64,000 bases of DNA from an uncultured Saprospiraceae bacterium. Its GTDB lineage: Bacteria; Bacteroidota; Bacteroidia; Chitinophagales; Saprospiraceae. Below are positions 44,432 through 56,937 of the stretch, in pieces. The stretch lies in assembly GCA_938003955.1 (NCBI GenBank), contig CALKXE010000005.1, forward strand, positions 45,957 through 109,956, in the 5' to 3' direction. The stretch's first letter is position 1, and the number at the start of each line of letters is the position of its first letter. Both the position numbers and the translations under genes were made by a program. Under the pieces are notes generated by a model. The model made no database searches. It was given only the letters and a program-made list of their open reading frames with translations, and had not been told where the DNA came from.

Positions 44432-44935
44432 TAATAAGCTAATTGATAATTTTCATAAACATCTATGTCTATAATTCGTATGTCTGGCATAGAGTAATGA
44501 CTAGTTTGTAAAGTTTATCGGTAATTATATACTTATATATCATAAGAATGGAACAGCTCTTGTCTATTCAGTTATGAGTAGTATTTACTTGTGCAAAATG
44601 TAAGTAACGTGAGTCCCAAAGTCTTCGTATTTGAATTTTATTTTAATTTATGTTGAACAATTATGTATTGTAGAAACTCAAGATAATTTTAATAACGGTA
44701 ATTGGCTCAATGGTATGAGTGGCTTGGGTTTGCTAGGTTTATCAAGTGTTGAAATTTGTGTAGGAAATACATATTACTTAATAGCGCAATATGTAAATCA
44801 CTAGTAATCTGATGAAAATAAATTACGTTTTACTATAATATCTAAAAATACCTACTATCTTTGCATCACGATCGTTTCCCAAAAGCGTTCGTTAGTATCT
44901 CAAAAATTATTACTGGACTCAAAACCCGATTTCCC
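44432..44935. other. Intergenic upstream of ftsK
   Basis: About 500 bp without a supported gene. A frame ending at 44804 reads about 50 residues (including NFNNGNWLNGMSGLGLLGLS and VEICVGNTYYLIAQ) with no start codon. It may be a gene remnant that I cannot identify. The promoter for ftsK sits at 44856-44863. Confidence 0.5.
44856..44863 (+). promoter_or_regulatory. -7 promoter box of ftsK
   Basis: TATCTTTG is an exact TAnnTTTG, followed by GCATC as in the ffh promoter. A clear -33 box is lacking. It lies 73 bp before the ATG at 44936 and overlaps the TTG at 44861, which excludes that codon as start. Confidence 0.5.
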
Positions 44936-47524
44936 ATGGCGAAGCCCAAGGCAAAAAAGTCGACTGCGAAAAAAGCAATCGGCATCAAACTAAAGGATGA
45001 AAGAATTCCTAAGGTTCTTGGAGTAGTTTCTATTCTTCTTGCCATCTACCTTATGGTAGCATTCGTTTCCTATTTATATACATGGAGAGTCGACCAAGAT
45101 AAAGTACTTACTTTTAGTTGGGAAGTGTTATTTCAAAAAGATCTTACAGTCGAGAATTGGTTAGGACGTCTAGGTGCTTTAGTTTCTAATGCATTCTTCT
45201 ATTGGGGTTTTGGTCTTCCATCGGCAGCTGTAATAGTTCTATTGTCAAAGTTAGGTATTGACTTGTTGAGAAAGAAAGCATTATCTGAATTTTGGGATCT
45301 TACTAAAAATGTACTTGTTTTTATGGCATTTGCTTCTATTTGCCTAGAATTTATATTTAGAAATAGTGATTTTACATGGGGTGGAGCTTTCGGGCAGAGT
45401 ACCTATATATGGCTGAGTAACTTTATAGGCCAAGTTGGTTTGTTTCTGCTACTTGTATTTACAATGTTCACTTATCTGATATGGAGATTTAATCCAAATT
45501 TAGAAAACTTAGAATTCACAACACCGCTAGGCAATTTAAAAATGCCAAAAATGCCGACGATGGATTTCCTTACCAACTTTAATTTGGATAGTGATCTTGA
45601 TGGGGTAGAAGACGACAATAATAAAACTGAAGATAAAATTAAGAATAAAGCTGCGACTGCAAAAGTCCCTGAGAATGACGATACGTCGTACGTAGCCTTA
45701 CGACCATCCGGGCAGGCACAAGAGGCCATTCCAAAAACCTCGGATTTACGTGAAAATGAGGGAAGTTCAACTGCAGATTTGGAGTTTGAACTTCCCGAAA
45801 CACTAGGTAAAAAAAGACCTAAAGTAGCAACATCAGCAAAGACAGATCTTGAAATGGAGGTGAATGTTCCAGATGGTATAACATCGACAGATTCAGATCC
45901 TAGAGCTCTACATCCATTTGATGAAGTGTCAGTGCCTAAGTTTCAAGAAACTACAGTGCCAGAACAAATGGTCGTAGATAAAGAAGCTGATACTGATAAA
46001 ATAGAGCCTTATGATCCAACTAAGGATCTATCAAATTATGAATACCCTAAGATCGAATATCTTGAAGAATATGGAGATCAAGAGGGTGTTATTGATAGAG
46101 CTGAACTAGAAGGAAATAAAAATCAAATTATCGAGACTCTTCTTAACTATAAGATAGAGATTACGAAGATTAGAGCAACGATAGGACCTACAGTAACACT
46201 GTACGAAATCGTTCCTGCACCGGGTGTGAAGATCAGTAAGATTAAGAATCTTGAAGATGATATTGCATTGAGTCTTGCAGCATTAGGTATTAGAATAATC
46301 GCACCTATTCCTGGTAAAGGAACAATCGGAATAGAAGTTCCAAATAAGAAAAGTCAGATTGTATCTCTAAGAGAGATGTTAGAGTCTGATAAATTCCAGA
46401 ATAGTAAGATGGCATTGCCAATTGCTCTTGGTAAGACAATTTCGAATGAAGTGTTTATAGCTGATTTAGCTAAGATGCCTCACTTGTTAATAGCAGGTGC
46501 AACGGGTCAAGGTAAATCTGTTGGTATTAATACGATTCTTTGTTCATTACTATATAAGAAGCATCCTTCTCAATTGAAGTTAATCTTAGTCGATCCTAAG
46601 AAAGTGGAATTATTCCCTTATAACAGTATCGATAAGCACTTCTTAGGAATGTTACAAGATCAGGTAGAGCCGATCATCACGGATACAAGTAAGGTGGTAC
46701 AGACAGTTAACTCTCTATGTATCGAGATGGATGAACGTTATGATCTATTGAAAAAAGCTAGAGCGAGAAATATCAAGGAGTACAATGAGAAGTTTACTTC
46801 AAGAAGATTGAATCCTGAAAATGGACACAAGTTTTTACCATATATAGTGTTAGTGATTGATGAATTTGCAGATTTGATCATGACAGCTGGTAAGGAAATA
46901 GAGATGCCTATTGCAAGGTTAGCGCAGTTAGCTAGAGCAATTGGAATACACTTAGTTGTTGCAACGCAGAGACCTTCAGTGAATATCATTACAGGTATTA
47001 TCAAGGCTAACTTCCCAGCGAGATTAGCATTCAAAGTGACATCTAAGATAGATAGTAGAACGATTCTAGATGCGGGTGGTGCAGATCAATTGATTGGTAG
47101 AGGAGATATGCTTCTTAATGTAGGTAGTAATATAGTAAGACTTCAGTGTGCATTTGTAGATACGCCAGAAGTAGAAAGAGTAATTGATCATATTTCAGAA
47201 CAGCAAGGATATCCAACGCCATTCTATTTACCAGAATTCAAAGGTGAGGAAGAATTAGGCGGAGAGGGATCTAAGCTAAAATTTAGTGATTTGGATTCTA
47301 AGTTTGAAGACGCGGCAAGACTAGTTGTTGGTAGCCAAAATGGATCTACTTCTAGTATTCAAAGAACGATGCAGTTAGGTTATAACAGAGCTGGTCGTAT
47401 AATGGATCAAATGGAGAAATTGGGTATAGTTGGCCCTGCAAGAGGAAGCAAGCCGAGGGAAGTTTCATTCTTTAGTATGGAAGAATTCGATAACTACTGG
47501 GAAAACTTAAAAAAGAATAGCTAA
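44936..47524 (+). CDS. ftsK: DNA translocase FtsK
   Basis: A 862-residue FtsK/SpoIIIE translocase. Lys-rich N-terminus, then four membrane segments (about 20-40, 70-90, 125-145, 160-185), a Pro/Glu/Asp linker (about 200-370), and the motor. In the motor, EIVPAPGVKISKIKNLEDDI leads to Walker A GATGQGKS (521-528), LILVDPKKVEL, and Walker B LVIDEFADLIM, with QRPSVNIITGIIKANFPARL following. The gamma winged-helix (about 800-862, SSIQRTMQLGYNRAGRIM) reads KOPS. It moves DNA at the septum and activates XerCD at dif. The start is the ATG at 44936, after the promoter. Confidence 0.96.
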   Translation: MAKPKAKKSTAKKAIGIKLKDERIPKVLGVVSILLAIYLMVAFVSYLYTWRVDQDKVLTFSWEVLFQKDLTVENWLGRLGALVSNAFFYWGFGLPSAAVIVLLSKLGIDLLRKKALSEFWDLTKNVLVFMAFASICLEFIFRNSDFTWGGAFGQSTYIWLSNFIGQVGLFLLLVFTMFTYLIWRFNPNLENLEFTTPLGNLKMPKMPTMDFLTNFNLDSDLDGVEDDNNKTEDKIKNKAATAKVPENDDTSYVALRPSGQAQEAIPKTSDLRENEGSSTADLEFELPETLGKKRPKVATSAKTDLEMEVNVPDGITSTDSDPRALHPFDEVSVPKFQETTVPEQMVVDKEADTDKIEPYDPTKDLSNYEYPKIEYLEEYGDQEGVIDRAELEGNKNQIIETLLNYKIEITKIRATIGPTVTLYEIVPAPGVKISKIKNLEDDIALSLAALGIRIIAPIPGKGTIGIEVPNKKSQIVSLREMLESDKFQNSKMALPIALGKTISNEVFIADLAKMPHLLIAGATGQGKSVGINTILCSLLYKKHPSQLKLILVDPKKVELFPYNSIDKHFLGMLQDQVEPIITDTSKVVQTVNSLCIEMDERYDLLKKARARNIKEYNEKFTSRRLNPENGHKFLPYIVLVIDEFADLIMTAGKEIEMPIARLAQLARAIGIHLVVATQRPSVNIITGIIKANFPARLAFKVTSKIDSRTILDAGGADQLIGRGDMLLNVGSNIVRLQCAFVDTPEVERVIDHISEQQGYPTPFYLPEFKGEEELGGEGSKLKFSDLDSKFEDAARLVVGSQNGSTSSIQRTMQLGYNRAGRIMDQMEKLGIVGPARGSKPREVSFFSMEEFDNYWENLKKNS

Positions 47525-47555
47525 CAATTTAAGCTATAAAATATATTTAAGAGTT

Positions 47556-47591
47556 AAGCTCACTTGCAGTATTGCAGGTGGGCTTTTTTTC
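47556..47591 (+). terminator. Intrinsic terminator of ftsK
   Basis: AAGCTCACTTGCA/TGCAGGTGGGCTT arms (with G-U pairs) around a short loop, followed by TTTTTTTC. It lies 31 bp past the stop codon. Confidence 0.88.
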
Positions 47592-47663
47592 TTTATTACT
47601 GACGCTAAGTTTTGTTTTTAAATTCAGTGAAGTAAGTCGAAATAAATGTAGGTACTCCAATGT

Positions 47664-47811
47664 CTTCTCTAATTGATTAGAATACTAAATCTCTTCTGCT
47701 TGATTAGAATACTAAATCTTTTCTAATTGATTAGAATACTAAATCTCTTCTAATTGATTAGAATACTAAATCTCTTCTAATTGATTAGAATACTAAATCT
47801 TTTCTAATTGA
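47664..47811. repeat. 27-bp tandem repeat (about 5.4 copies)
   Basis: The unit TTGATTAGAATACTAAATCT plus CTTCTAA begins at 47673, 47700, 47727, 47754 and 47781 with a strict 27-bp period and only point differences. It lies between the ftsK terminator and the end of the minus-strand repeat-protein gene. Likely a VNTR; function unknown. Confidence 0.93.
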
Positions 47812-47945
47812 AGCAGAAAGCAATTTGGCGCAAGCAATAATATAGAAATGTAGCTTTATTTCTGGCAAGTGGTCACATATATTAGTGCAACCCATTGCAG
47901 CATAGTAGATTTACGAAAATCGAGTACAATATATGAGATACAAAA

Positions 47946-50900
47946 TCACATCTTCAAAAATCGATGTACATAGCTGCCTTTGTCTGAAGTTACTTTTACG
48001 AAATAGAGCCCATGATTGTACTGATTAATATCAAGCTTATATTCTTCTACATTAGATGTCATGATATTATCTATCAATAGACCTTCGGTATTGTATGTTG
48101 CAATAGAAGTAATTACTTCAGAACTAGATATCGTAATGAAATCAGTTGCAGGATTTGGATAGAGTCTACTATCTAGTAAATCGTTTTCTTCAGTAGCTGT
48201 CAAACAATCCGGGAGTGGTAGTACATCCAAATTTAACTCAATCATCGTGTCACATGCATCTTCATATTCTAAGAGTATGCTATAGTTTCCTGCAGTATTG
48301 AATCCGTAAAGATCATCTCCTTCACATATAGTTGTATCTAAAACAATAGATGGTATTGGCACTACACTTAATGATAGTATTGTGATTAGACTATCGCAGC
48401 CAGCTGAACCAACAATGGTGTCTTGGTAAGCACCAGATTCTGTGAATCCCTGATATGATTGACCTTCGCAAATAGTGACTTGGTCGATATTTAGCATGCT
48501 ATTGATAACATTGAGTCGTAAATCACGGATTGAATCACAGCCAGATGCAGCTACCAATGTATCAATATGCTTTCCTGGTTGATTGTAGCCAAGAACGAAT
48601 GTTCCTATACAAACCAATGTGTCGATTCTGAAATATGAACTTGGAGTCACTTCAAGATTAATTGTCCTGATAGAATCACAACCAAAATCTGTGATTAATG
48701 TATCTATGTAAGTTCCTGTTTCTATATAGCCTTCATAGTTATCTCCTTCGCAGATGGTATCAATTAGATCGATAGATAACATTGGGATTACGATTAATTC
48801 TATTGTACGTACAGAATCACAATTATATATTGTTTTCAATGTATCTATGTAAATACCTGTTTCATTATATCCAGCAAAGAAATCTTCATTGCAAATTGTT
48901 TGCAAAATTGATTCAGTTACTATGTTGTCCGTTATAATAAGAGTACGTATAGAGTCACAACCATTGGTTAATGAAGGTAATGTGTCAAGATAAGTACCTG
49001 GTGCATTATATCCATCAACAGTGAAATCATTACATATATTGTAGTTAACTACTTCACGTAAATACGGAATCATTTCTTGTGTGATTGTTCTAATCGAATC
49101 ACAACCTATAGAAGAGATTAATGTGTCAATAAATATACCTGCAGTATCATAACCTTCAAAATCATATCCTTCGCAGATTATAGATTCTATGTTTTCATAT
49201 ACTGGAGGAATAACATTAAGCATAAGTGTTCTTATTGAATCACAACCAGTAATCATTGAAGTTAGAGTGTCTAAATAGTTTCCTTGTTCTGTATAGGTCT
49301 CGAAAGATTCTCCTTCGCATATTTGTATGCTTACAATACCTAATACTGGTTCTATTATTGTCAATTCAATGGTCCGAACTGAATCACATCCGTATACGGT
49401 TTGTAATGTGTCAATGTAGGTTCCAGCGTCTGAATACCCACCAATAGATTGTCCTCTGCATAACGTATCCTTAGTGGATACAAAAGCTGGTTGTTGAATT
49501 ACAATTTCCAAGTTTATAGTGGAATCACAGCCGTGTATTGTGCTTAATGAGTCTATGTACATTCCAGACATTGTGTGACCATTTATTTCGTCTCCGATAC
49601 ATAGATTGATTAGAGTATCTATATCATAAGTAGGTCTAACAATAAGATTTAGAATTCTTAAAGAATCACATTGTTCGTCTGTTTCAAATTCATCATAATA
49701 GATGCCTGTTTCTGTGTATCCTAATACTTGACCACCTTGGCATATTGTGTCGTATAATAAAGTTGTATCTCTAGGGAGGATAAATAAATTAAGCCTTCTA
49801 ATAGAATCACATCCAGTATTTAGATTGAACAATGTGTCAAAGAAAATACCCGTACTATCGTAACCAGCTACATTCATACCATCACAGATGGTAGAATCTA
49901 TCACTGAAAATATAGTTTCAACTACAAATAAGCTAGTGAATACAATGGAGTCACATCCATTTTGTGCTACTAATGTATCAATATAGTTTCCCGGTTGTGT
50001 ATAATCTCCTAGTGAATCACCTTCACATATAGTTGCATTGAGAAAACTTTGGGAATTGCTTAATACAGTAAGATTAATAACACGAATAGAGTCACACCCA
50101 TTTACATTATTCAATGTATCAACATATAATCCTGGCATTGTATATCCAAAATAATTTGCCCCTTCACAAATAGTATCAACGACAGGTGTCACTGTCGTTT
50201 CATTGACATCAAGATTAAGTATTCTTATTGAATCACAGCCCTGTAGACTTACCAGTATATCTGTGTAGATACCTGACTCGGAATATCCGTAAATAGTATC
50301 TCCTGCGCATATTGCCTCATCCAAGAAGCTAGTATCAACTTGTAGGACGGAAAGATTAATATTAAGTATTGAATCACAACCTTCTATCGTCATTAAACTA
50401 TCTATCCAAGCTCCTGATTCAGAGAAACCAGAGAATGATTCACCAAAACATATTACTGCATTTGTATCAATAATATATGCTGGGTTAATAGTCAAATCAA
50501 GCGTACGAACTGAATCGCAGCCTCCTATTGAAGAGAAAGTGTCAATATATATACCTGTAGTGAAATAATCTTCGAAATTCTGACCTTGACATAGTATTAC
50601 TGTAGTATCTATAGCAAATGAATCAACGACTTGAAGATCAAGAATTCTAACTGAATCGCAGCCTATTGTTGTGCTTAGTGTGTCTATATAGGTACCTGTA
50701 ACGTCATAACCTTCGTAAGTAACTCCATTACAGATGAAAATTGTTGTGTCTGTAACGATAGAGTCTTGCACCGTTAAGTCTAAGATTCGCAGAGAGTCAC
50801 ATCCCGTAAATGTCAAAAAAGTATCGACATAGATTCCAGTTTCTGTGTAGCCTAATATTGTGTCTCCTCCACAAATTTTGTTTGTAATGAAACCTGTATC

Positions 50901-51170
50901 AACTGCTATTACAAAAAGACTCAAATTGACGATACTATCATTAGGAGTTTCTACAGAGAATGAGTCAATATACATACCTGTATCCGTATGTCCGTTTATT
51001 GTATCACCTTGACAAGCCGTCAAAGAGATATCTACAATGGTCGTATCTAGTACAACATATGAGATATTAACTACATGTGTATCGATTTTATAGTCAGGTG
51101 TATAAGATGCGTAAATTGATAATACTGTCGCAAGAATACTTGCTAGCACTAGTGTCAGGTTGGATTTCAT
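47946..51170 (-). CDS. Large repetitive secreted protein: 20 Cys-containing repeats plus T9SS domain
   Basis: A 1074-residue exported protein, start MKSNLTLVLASILATVLSIY. After the signal come 20 tandem repeats of about 46-48 residues with the consensus (I/L)C-x-G-...-GY...-G-Y-(I/V)DTL-...-GCDSIR-L-L-V. A Cys near each repeat start and a Cys in GCDS could form one disulfide per repeat. Repeat 1 lacks the second Cys (PNDSIV), and repeat 20 ends CDTMIEL. The C-terminal 80 residues are a T9SS type A domain (SRLYPNPATDFITISS). Expected to be a long, rigid surface or released fibre or adhesin. No enzymatic motif is seen. Confidence 0.88.
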   Translation of the reverse strand: MKSNLTLVLASILATVLSIYASYTPDYKIDTHVVNISYVVLDTTIVDISLTACQGDTINGHTDTGMYIDSFSVETPNDSIVNLSLFVIAVDTGFITNKICGGDTILGYTETGIYVDTFLTFTGCDSLRILDLTVQDSIVTDTTIFICNGVTYEGYDVTGTYIDTLSTTIGCDSVRILDLQVVDSFAIDTTVILCQGQNFEDYFTTGIYIDTFSSIGGCDSVRTLDLTINPAYIIDTNAVICFGESFSGFSESGAWIDSLMTIEGCDSILNINLSVLQVDTSFLDEAICAGDTIYGYSESGIYTDILVSLQGCDSIRILNLDVNETTVTPVVDTICEGANYFGYTMPGLYVDTLNNVNGCDSIRVINLTVLSNSQSFLNATICEGDSLGDYTQPGNYIDTLVAQNGCDSIVFTSLFVVETIFSVIDSTICDGMNVAGYDSTGIFFDTLFNLNTGCDSIRRLNLFILPRDTTLLYDTICQGGQVLGYTETGIYYDEFETDEQCDSLRILNLIVRPTYDIDTLINLCIGDEINGHTMSGMYIDSLSTIHGCDSTINLEIVIQQPAFVSTKDTLCRGQSIGGYSDAGTYIDTLQTVYGCDSVRTIELTIIEPVLGIVSIQICEGESFETYTEQGNYLDTLTSMITGCDSIRTLMLNVIPPVYENIESIICEGYDFEGYDTAGIFIDTLISSIGCDSIRTITQEMIPYLREVVNYNICNDFTVDGYNAPGTYLDTLPSLTNGCDSIRTLIITDNIVTESILQTICNEDFFAGYNETGIYIDTLKTIYNCDSVRTIELIVIPMLSIDLIDTICEGDNYEGYIETGTYIDTLITDFGCDSIRTINLEVTPSSYFRIDTLVCIGTFVLGYNQPGKHIDTLVAASGCDSIRDLRLNVINSMLNIDQVTICEGQSYQGFTESGAYQDTIVGSAGCDSLITILSLSVVPIPSIVLDTTICEGDDLYGFNTAGNYSILLEYEDACDTMIELNLDVLPLPDCLTATEENDLLDSRLYPNPATDFITISSSEVITSIATYNTEGLLIDNIMTSNVEEYKLDINQYNHGLYFVKVTSDKGSYVHRFLKM

Positions 51171-51257
51171 ATATATGTTTTCTCTAGTGCAAAACTACAA
51201 ATAATGTATGGAATCCAACAAACGAACCTATTCAAGCATAAAATTCTTGTCTGTGGC

Positions 51258-51286
51258 TTTCATTTATTTAGTGTTTTGTACATTTG
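51258..51286 (+). promoter_or_regulatory. Promoter of the isocitrate dehydrogenase gene
   Basis: TACATTTG (51279-51286) is an exact TAnnTTTG box. A TTTC at 51258-51261 is an imperfect -33 box 17 bp upstream. Leader of about 90 nt to the ATG at 51385. Confidence 0.45.
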
Positions 51287-51375
51287 TGGCCTTCTACAAT
51301 TGGAGTTAGAATTTGAGGTTGATTATTTGAATAATTGTCTTTGATGTTATCTTCAGTTTGATACTTAAAAAATAA

Positions 51376-53607
<2,232 letters not shown>

Positions 53608-53635
53608 TTTCGCTTTAAATACATAATGAAATAGG

Positions 53636-53666
53636 AAAGGCTCTTAGTGATAAGAGCCTTTTTCTT
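53636..53666 (+). terminator. Intrinsic terminator of icd
   Basis: Perfect arms AAAGGCTCTTA/TAAGAGCCTTT with GTGA loop followed by TTC and TTTT. It lies 28 bp past the stop codon. Confidence 0.92.
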
Positions 53667-53860
53667 TTGTTATATAATTTTATCTATACTCATAGGATTA
53701 TAAACGGTAATTAATATTCTTTCTAAATGGAAGTGGTTGTGGGTTTATAAAAATTAATAATTTCGGTAAGTCTGTTAATACAAGTATATTTTTATAATGT
53801 AATTTTACAGCTTCGAAGAATCATGATAATTATCATAGTCAAATTTAAAAATTCTACTTA

Positions 53861-55498
53861 ATGTTGTTACCAAATATTGACCCTACCAAAACCGAAGCAT
53901 GGAAACAACTTGCCGAGCATTATAATCTAACTAAAGAGACCCAAATGGGATCCCTTTTTAGTGATGGTGCTACTCGGGCGGTTGATTTTTCCATAGTATG
54001 GAATGATTTTTTAGTTGACTATTCCAAGAATAGAATTGATCAAAAAACGATTCAATTGTTATTGCAGTTGGCAGAAGAAGTAAACATCAAGGATGCTATA
54101 GGTAAATATTTTGGAGGCCATGAGATAAACCAGACTGAAGGCCGTGCGGTCTTGCATACTGCATTAAGAGCGAAAGCATCAGATACGGTTATGGTGGATG
54201 GGGAAAACGTTGTCCTTGAAGTAAACAAGGTAAAGGAACAGATTAAGGCATTCACGGATTCTGTTATTTCTGGAGAACGTAAAGGACACACTGGAAAACC
54301 ATTTACGGATGTAGTTAATATTGGAATTGGAGGTTCAGATTTGGGCCCTGCAATGGTTACAGAAGCGCTGAAGTTCTATAAGAATCATCTCAATATTCAC
54401 TTTGTAAGTAATGTAGATGGAGATCATGTGCAGGAAGTTTTACGAGACCTAGATCCTGAAACTACCTTGTTTGTAATTGTGTCAAAGACGTTTACTACGC
54501 AAGAGACCTTGAGTAATGCAAACACCATTAAAAAATGGTTTTTAGAATCGGCAAGTGAAAAAGATATTGCAACTCATTTTGCTGCGGTAAGCACCAATGC
54601 GGATAAAATTTCTGAATTCGGGATTTCAGCTACAAACGTATTTCCAATGTGGGATTGGGTCGGTGGTAGATTTTCTCTTTGGAGTGCTGTAGGTATTTCT
54701 ATTGCATTGGCAGTAGGTTTTGAAAATTTCAATGCACTCTTAAAGGGAGCAAATGAAATGGATGAGCATTTTAAGAATGAAGACAACGATAAAAACATTC
54801 CAGTTGTTTTAGCTCTGTTGAGCATTTGGTACAACAATTTTCATGGTGCGGAGACAGAGGTAGTAATTCCATACACACAATACTTAAGTAGATTTTCGGC
54901 TTACCTTCAGCAAGGTATAATGGAAAGCAATGGGAAGAGTGTTGATAGAAATGGCAATCGAGTAGATTATCAAACAGGGAGTATTGTGTGGGGAGAACCA
55001 GGCACTAATGCTCAACACGCTTTCTTCCAATTGATACACCAAGGAACGAAGTTGATTCCGGCAACTTTCATAGGATTCAAAAGATCATTATACGGAAATA
55101 CGGATCATCATAATAAGTTGATGGCAAACTTTTTTGCACAGACAGAAGCCTTGATGAATGGTAAGTCCGCTGAAGAGGTTAAAACCGAGTTGGAAGAAAA
55201 GAATATGTCAAAAGAGGATGTTCAAAAGCTACTTCCTTTTAAAGTGTTCGAGGGTAACAACCCGACCAATACTATTCTTATCGATCGTCTCACTCCGGCC
55301 AGCCTAGGATCATTGATTTCACTTTTCGAACATAAGATATTTGTTGAGGGGATCATTTGGAATATTTTCAGTTATGATCAATGGGGCGTTGAATTAGGGA
55401 AAAAGCTTGCTGGGCAAACTTTGAAGGATATCGAAGGGGCTGAGATTAGTCAACATGATGGTTCAACAACTCAGCTGTTGGAGTCTTTTAAGAGTTAG
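53861..55498 (+). CDS. pgi: Glucose-6-phosphate isomerase
   Basis: A 545-residue phosphoglucose isomerase interconverting glucose-6-P and fructose-6-[19 protein letters not shown] binds the phosphate, and [14 protein letters not shown] follows. Signature 1 is [12 protein letters not shown]. The catalytic Glu is in [12 protein letters not shown], the His is in [20 protein letters not shown], and [10 protein letters not shown] carries the C-terminal Lys. It differs from archaeal cupin-type enzymes. No operon partner is seen. Confidence 0.97.
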   Translation: MLLPNIDPTKTEAWKQLAEHYNLTKETQMGSLFSDGATRAVDFSIVWNDFLVDYSKNRIDQKTIQLLLQLAEEVNIKDAIGKYFGGHEINQTEGRAVLHTALRAKASDTVMVDGENVVLEVNKVKEQIKAFTDSVISGERKGHTGKPFTDVVNIGIGGSDLGPAMVTEALKFYKNHLNIHFVSNVDGDHVQEVLRDLDPETTLFVIVSKTFTTQETLSNANTIKKWFLESASEKDIATHFAAVSTNADKISEFGISATNVFPMWDWVGGRFSLWSAVGISIALAVGFENFNALLKGANEMDEHFKNEDNDKNIPVVLALLSIWYNNFHGAETEVVIPYTQYLSRFSAYLQQGIMESNGKSVDRNGNRVDYQTGSIVWGEPGTNAQHAFFQLIHQGTKLIPATFIGFKRSLYGNTDHHNKLMANFFAQTEALMNGKSAEEVKTELEEKNMSKEDVQKLLPFKVFEGNNPTNTILIDRLTPASLGSLISLFEHKIFVEGIIWNIFSYDQWGVELGKKLAGQTLKDIEGAEISQHDGSTTQLLESFKS

Positions 55499-55559
55499 AA
55501 TGATGTGATATACAATCATCGCAAGAGCTAATTTTGAGGCGGATAAAAAATTAGATATT

Positions 55560-55790
55560 ATGTCAACTTTGGAACTAAAAACTCAGCTAAAGGAGAAGAT
55601 TGAAGGGATAAATTAAGATGAGCTTTTGGAGCAATTATTAGAAATTATTGAGCTGGAATTTTGTAAGTCAGAGGTGTTTTCAATTCCAGAAGACCATAAA
55701 GCTGAGACGAAGGAAGGATTGCAACAGGTAAATGAAGGTGAAATTTAGTCACATGAGGAGGTTATGGCGAAATATAAATCAATCTTTCGA
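55560..55790 (+). pseudogene. Decayed antitoxin gene (addiction-module type) with two in-frame stops
   Basis: From ATG 55560 the frame reads MSTLELKTQLKEKIEGIN, a TAA (55614-55616), DELLEQLLEIIELEF, then CKSEVFSIPEDHKAETKEGL and NEGEI, a TAG (55746-55748), and SHEEVMAKYKSIF. Ignoring the stops this is a full-length small antitoxin of the kind found in Bacteroidota beside RelE/ParE toxins (MSTLELK..., E.L..E..E-GE-ISHEEV). No toxin gene follows. The single-base stop pattern suggests a dead module. Confidence 0.72.
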
Positions 55791-55839
55791 TTCTCTAATA
55801 TAGTTATAAAATTATTGAGTGCTTCTTCTTCCAATTCTA

Positions 55840-56937
55840 TCAAGCCTTCCAACATTCATACACAGCAAACTTACTATTCATAGCCGTTACCTCGACTTGT
55901 TGGAATATCTTAATTAAGTGTGTCTTGTAATTAAGGTGAAGGTTTGCTACACAGAGAAATCGACCGTCTTCATGAAGTACTCTTTGGATCCCATGAAATA
56001 ACTCTAATGCCATTTCGATATTGTTCTCATGTTCGAAGTGGAATGGAGGATTACACACTACTAGATCGAAGTAATTACTTTCTATATCTATAAGCCTGTC
56101 TGCGTAATGATAAGTGGCTTCTTGATCTTGAAGGTTAATTTTTGCCGAAGCATTAGCAAGATAAGAATCATCTAGTAGATGTATTTCTAAATCTGATTTC
56201 AGTTGGGATACTTCGTAAGCTAGGATGCCATTTCCACTTGCAACATCTAACACTCTTTCGATTTGTGAATCCAGTTCTATATTCTTGATTAAAAACTGAG
56301 TGGCATAATCGATATGTTTAGCCGAGAAAACTCCATAATATTGTTGGATATCAACACTATTACCTTTTATATTCTGATGAGAAATCGTGTTTATTATATT
56401 AGTATCAACATCTGTTTTGGGTTCAGAAAGTATAAGTAATCTTGATTTTTTCCAAGCAAGACTCTGTTCCTGTACTTCAAAATATTCTGCAGCAATGCTT
56501 ATCATTTGCTTTGTAAAGTACTTGGTCATGAACCCGCAAATGACTTTAGTATCTTTCGTAGCTGATTTATGGATCTGAATCAAAAAGAAGCGAAACAGGT
56601 CCATCGACTTTGGTATTTTTATAATGGCAAGGTTCGTCTTGCTTATGTCACCAGTGAGAGGATTTTGAAAGTTCAGTTTTTCCTCAGCTATTTTATTGTC
56701 ACCTGCATTTTTTGTAATGGCATATTCCTGACTACTATAATTGCCAATGATTGTCGGGTTAGAATCGATAAGATGTAGTGAGAGGTATCCAAATCTATCG
56801 TTATATACTGTTACTCCAGCTGTCTCTATCTGGTTTTCTGAAATGTAATTAAGTATATAAGTATCCGCAGCCGAATATGACTTTAGTGATCGATTATCTG
56901 ATACGGGATGTCGAGTAACAATTAGATTTTTATTCAA
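55840..56937 (-). CDS. RsmC/RlmG-type rRNA guanine-N2 methyltransferase
   Basis: A 365-residue class I SAM methyltransferase with an N-terminal degenerate domain and a catalytic C-terminal domain. SAM loop VLDVASGNGILAYEVSQ is near residue 220, and catalytic VVCNPPFHFEHE (NPPF motif) is near 290. This is the RsmC/RlmG architecture, which methylates G in 16S or 23S rRNA. The TTG start at 56937 overlaps the TGA of the upstream transporter gene (TTGA). No suitable ATG follows within the conserved N-terminal half. Which of the two rRNA sites is modified is undecided. Confidence 0.83.
   Translation of the reverse strand: MNKNLIVTRHPVSDNRSLKSYSAADTYILNYISENQIETAGVTVYNDRFGYLSLHLIDSNPTIIGNYSSQEYAITKNAGDNKIAEEKLNFQNPLTGDISKTNLAIIKIPKSMDLFRFFLIQIHKSATKDTKVICGFMTKYFTKQMISIAAEYFEVQEQSLAWKKSRLLILSEPKTDVDTNIINTISHQNIKGNSVDIQQYYGVFSAKHIDYATQFLIKNIELDSQIERVLDVASGNGILAYEVSQLKSDLEIHLLDDSYLANASAKINLQDQEATYHYADRLIDIESNYFDLVVCNPPFHFEHENNIEMALELFHGIQRVLHEDGRFLCVANLHLNYKTHLIKIFQQVEVTAMNSKFAVYECWKA

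Noticed and set aside
44627..44806. Possible gene remnant before ftsK (NGNWLNGMSGLGLLGLS)
   Set aside because: No start codon and no family recognised; kept only as a note in the intergenic entry.
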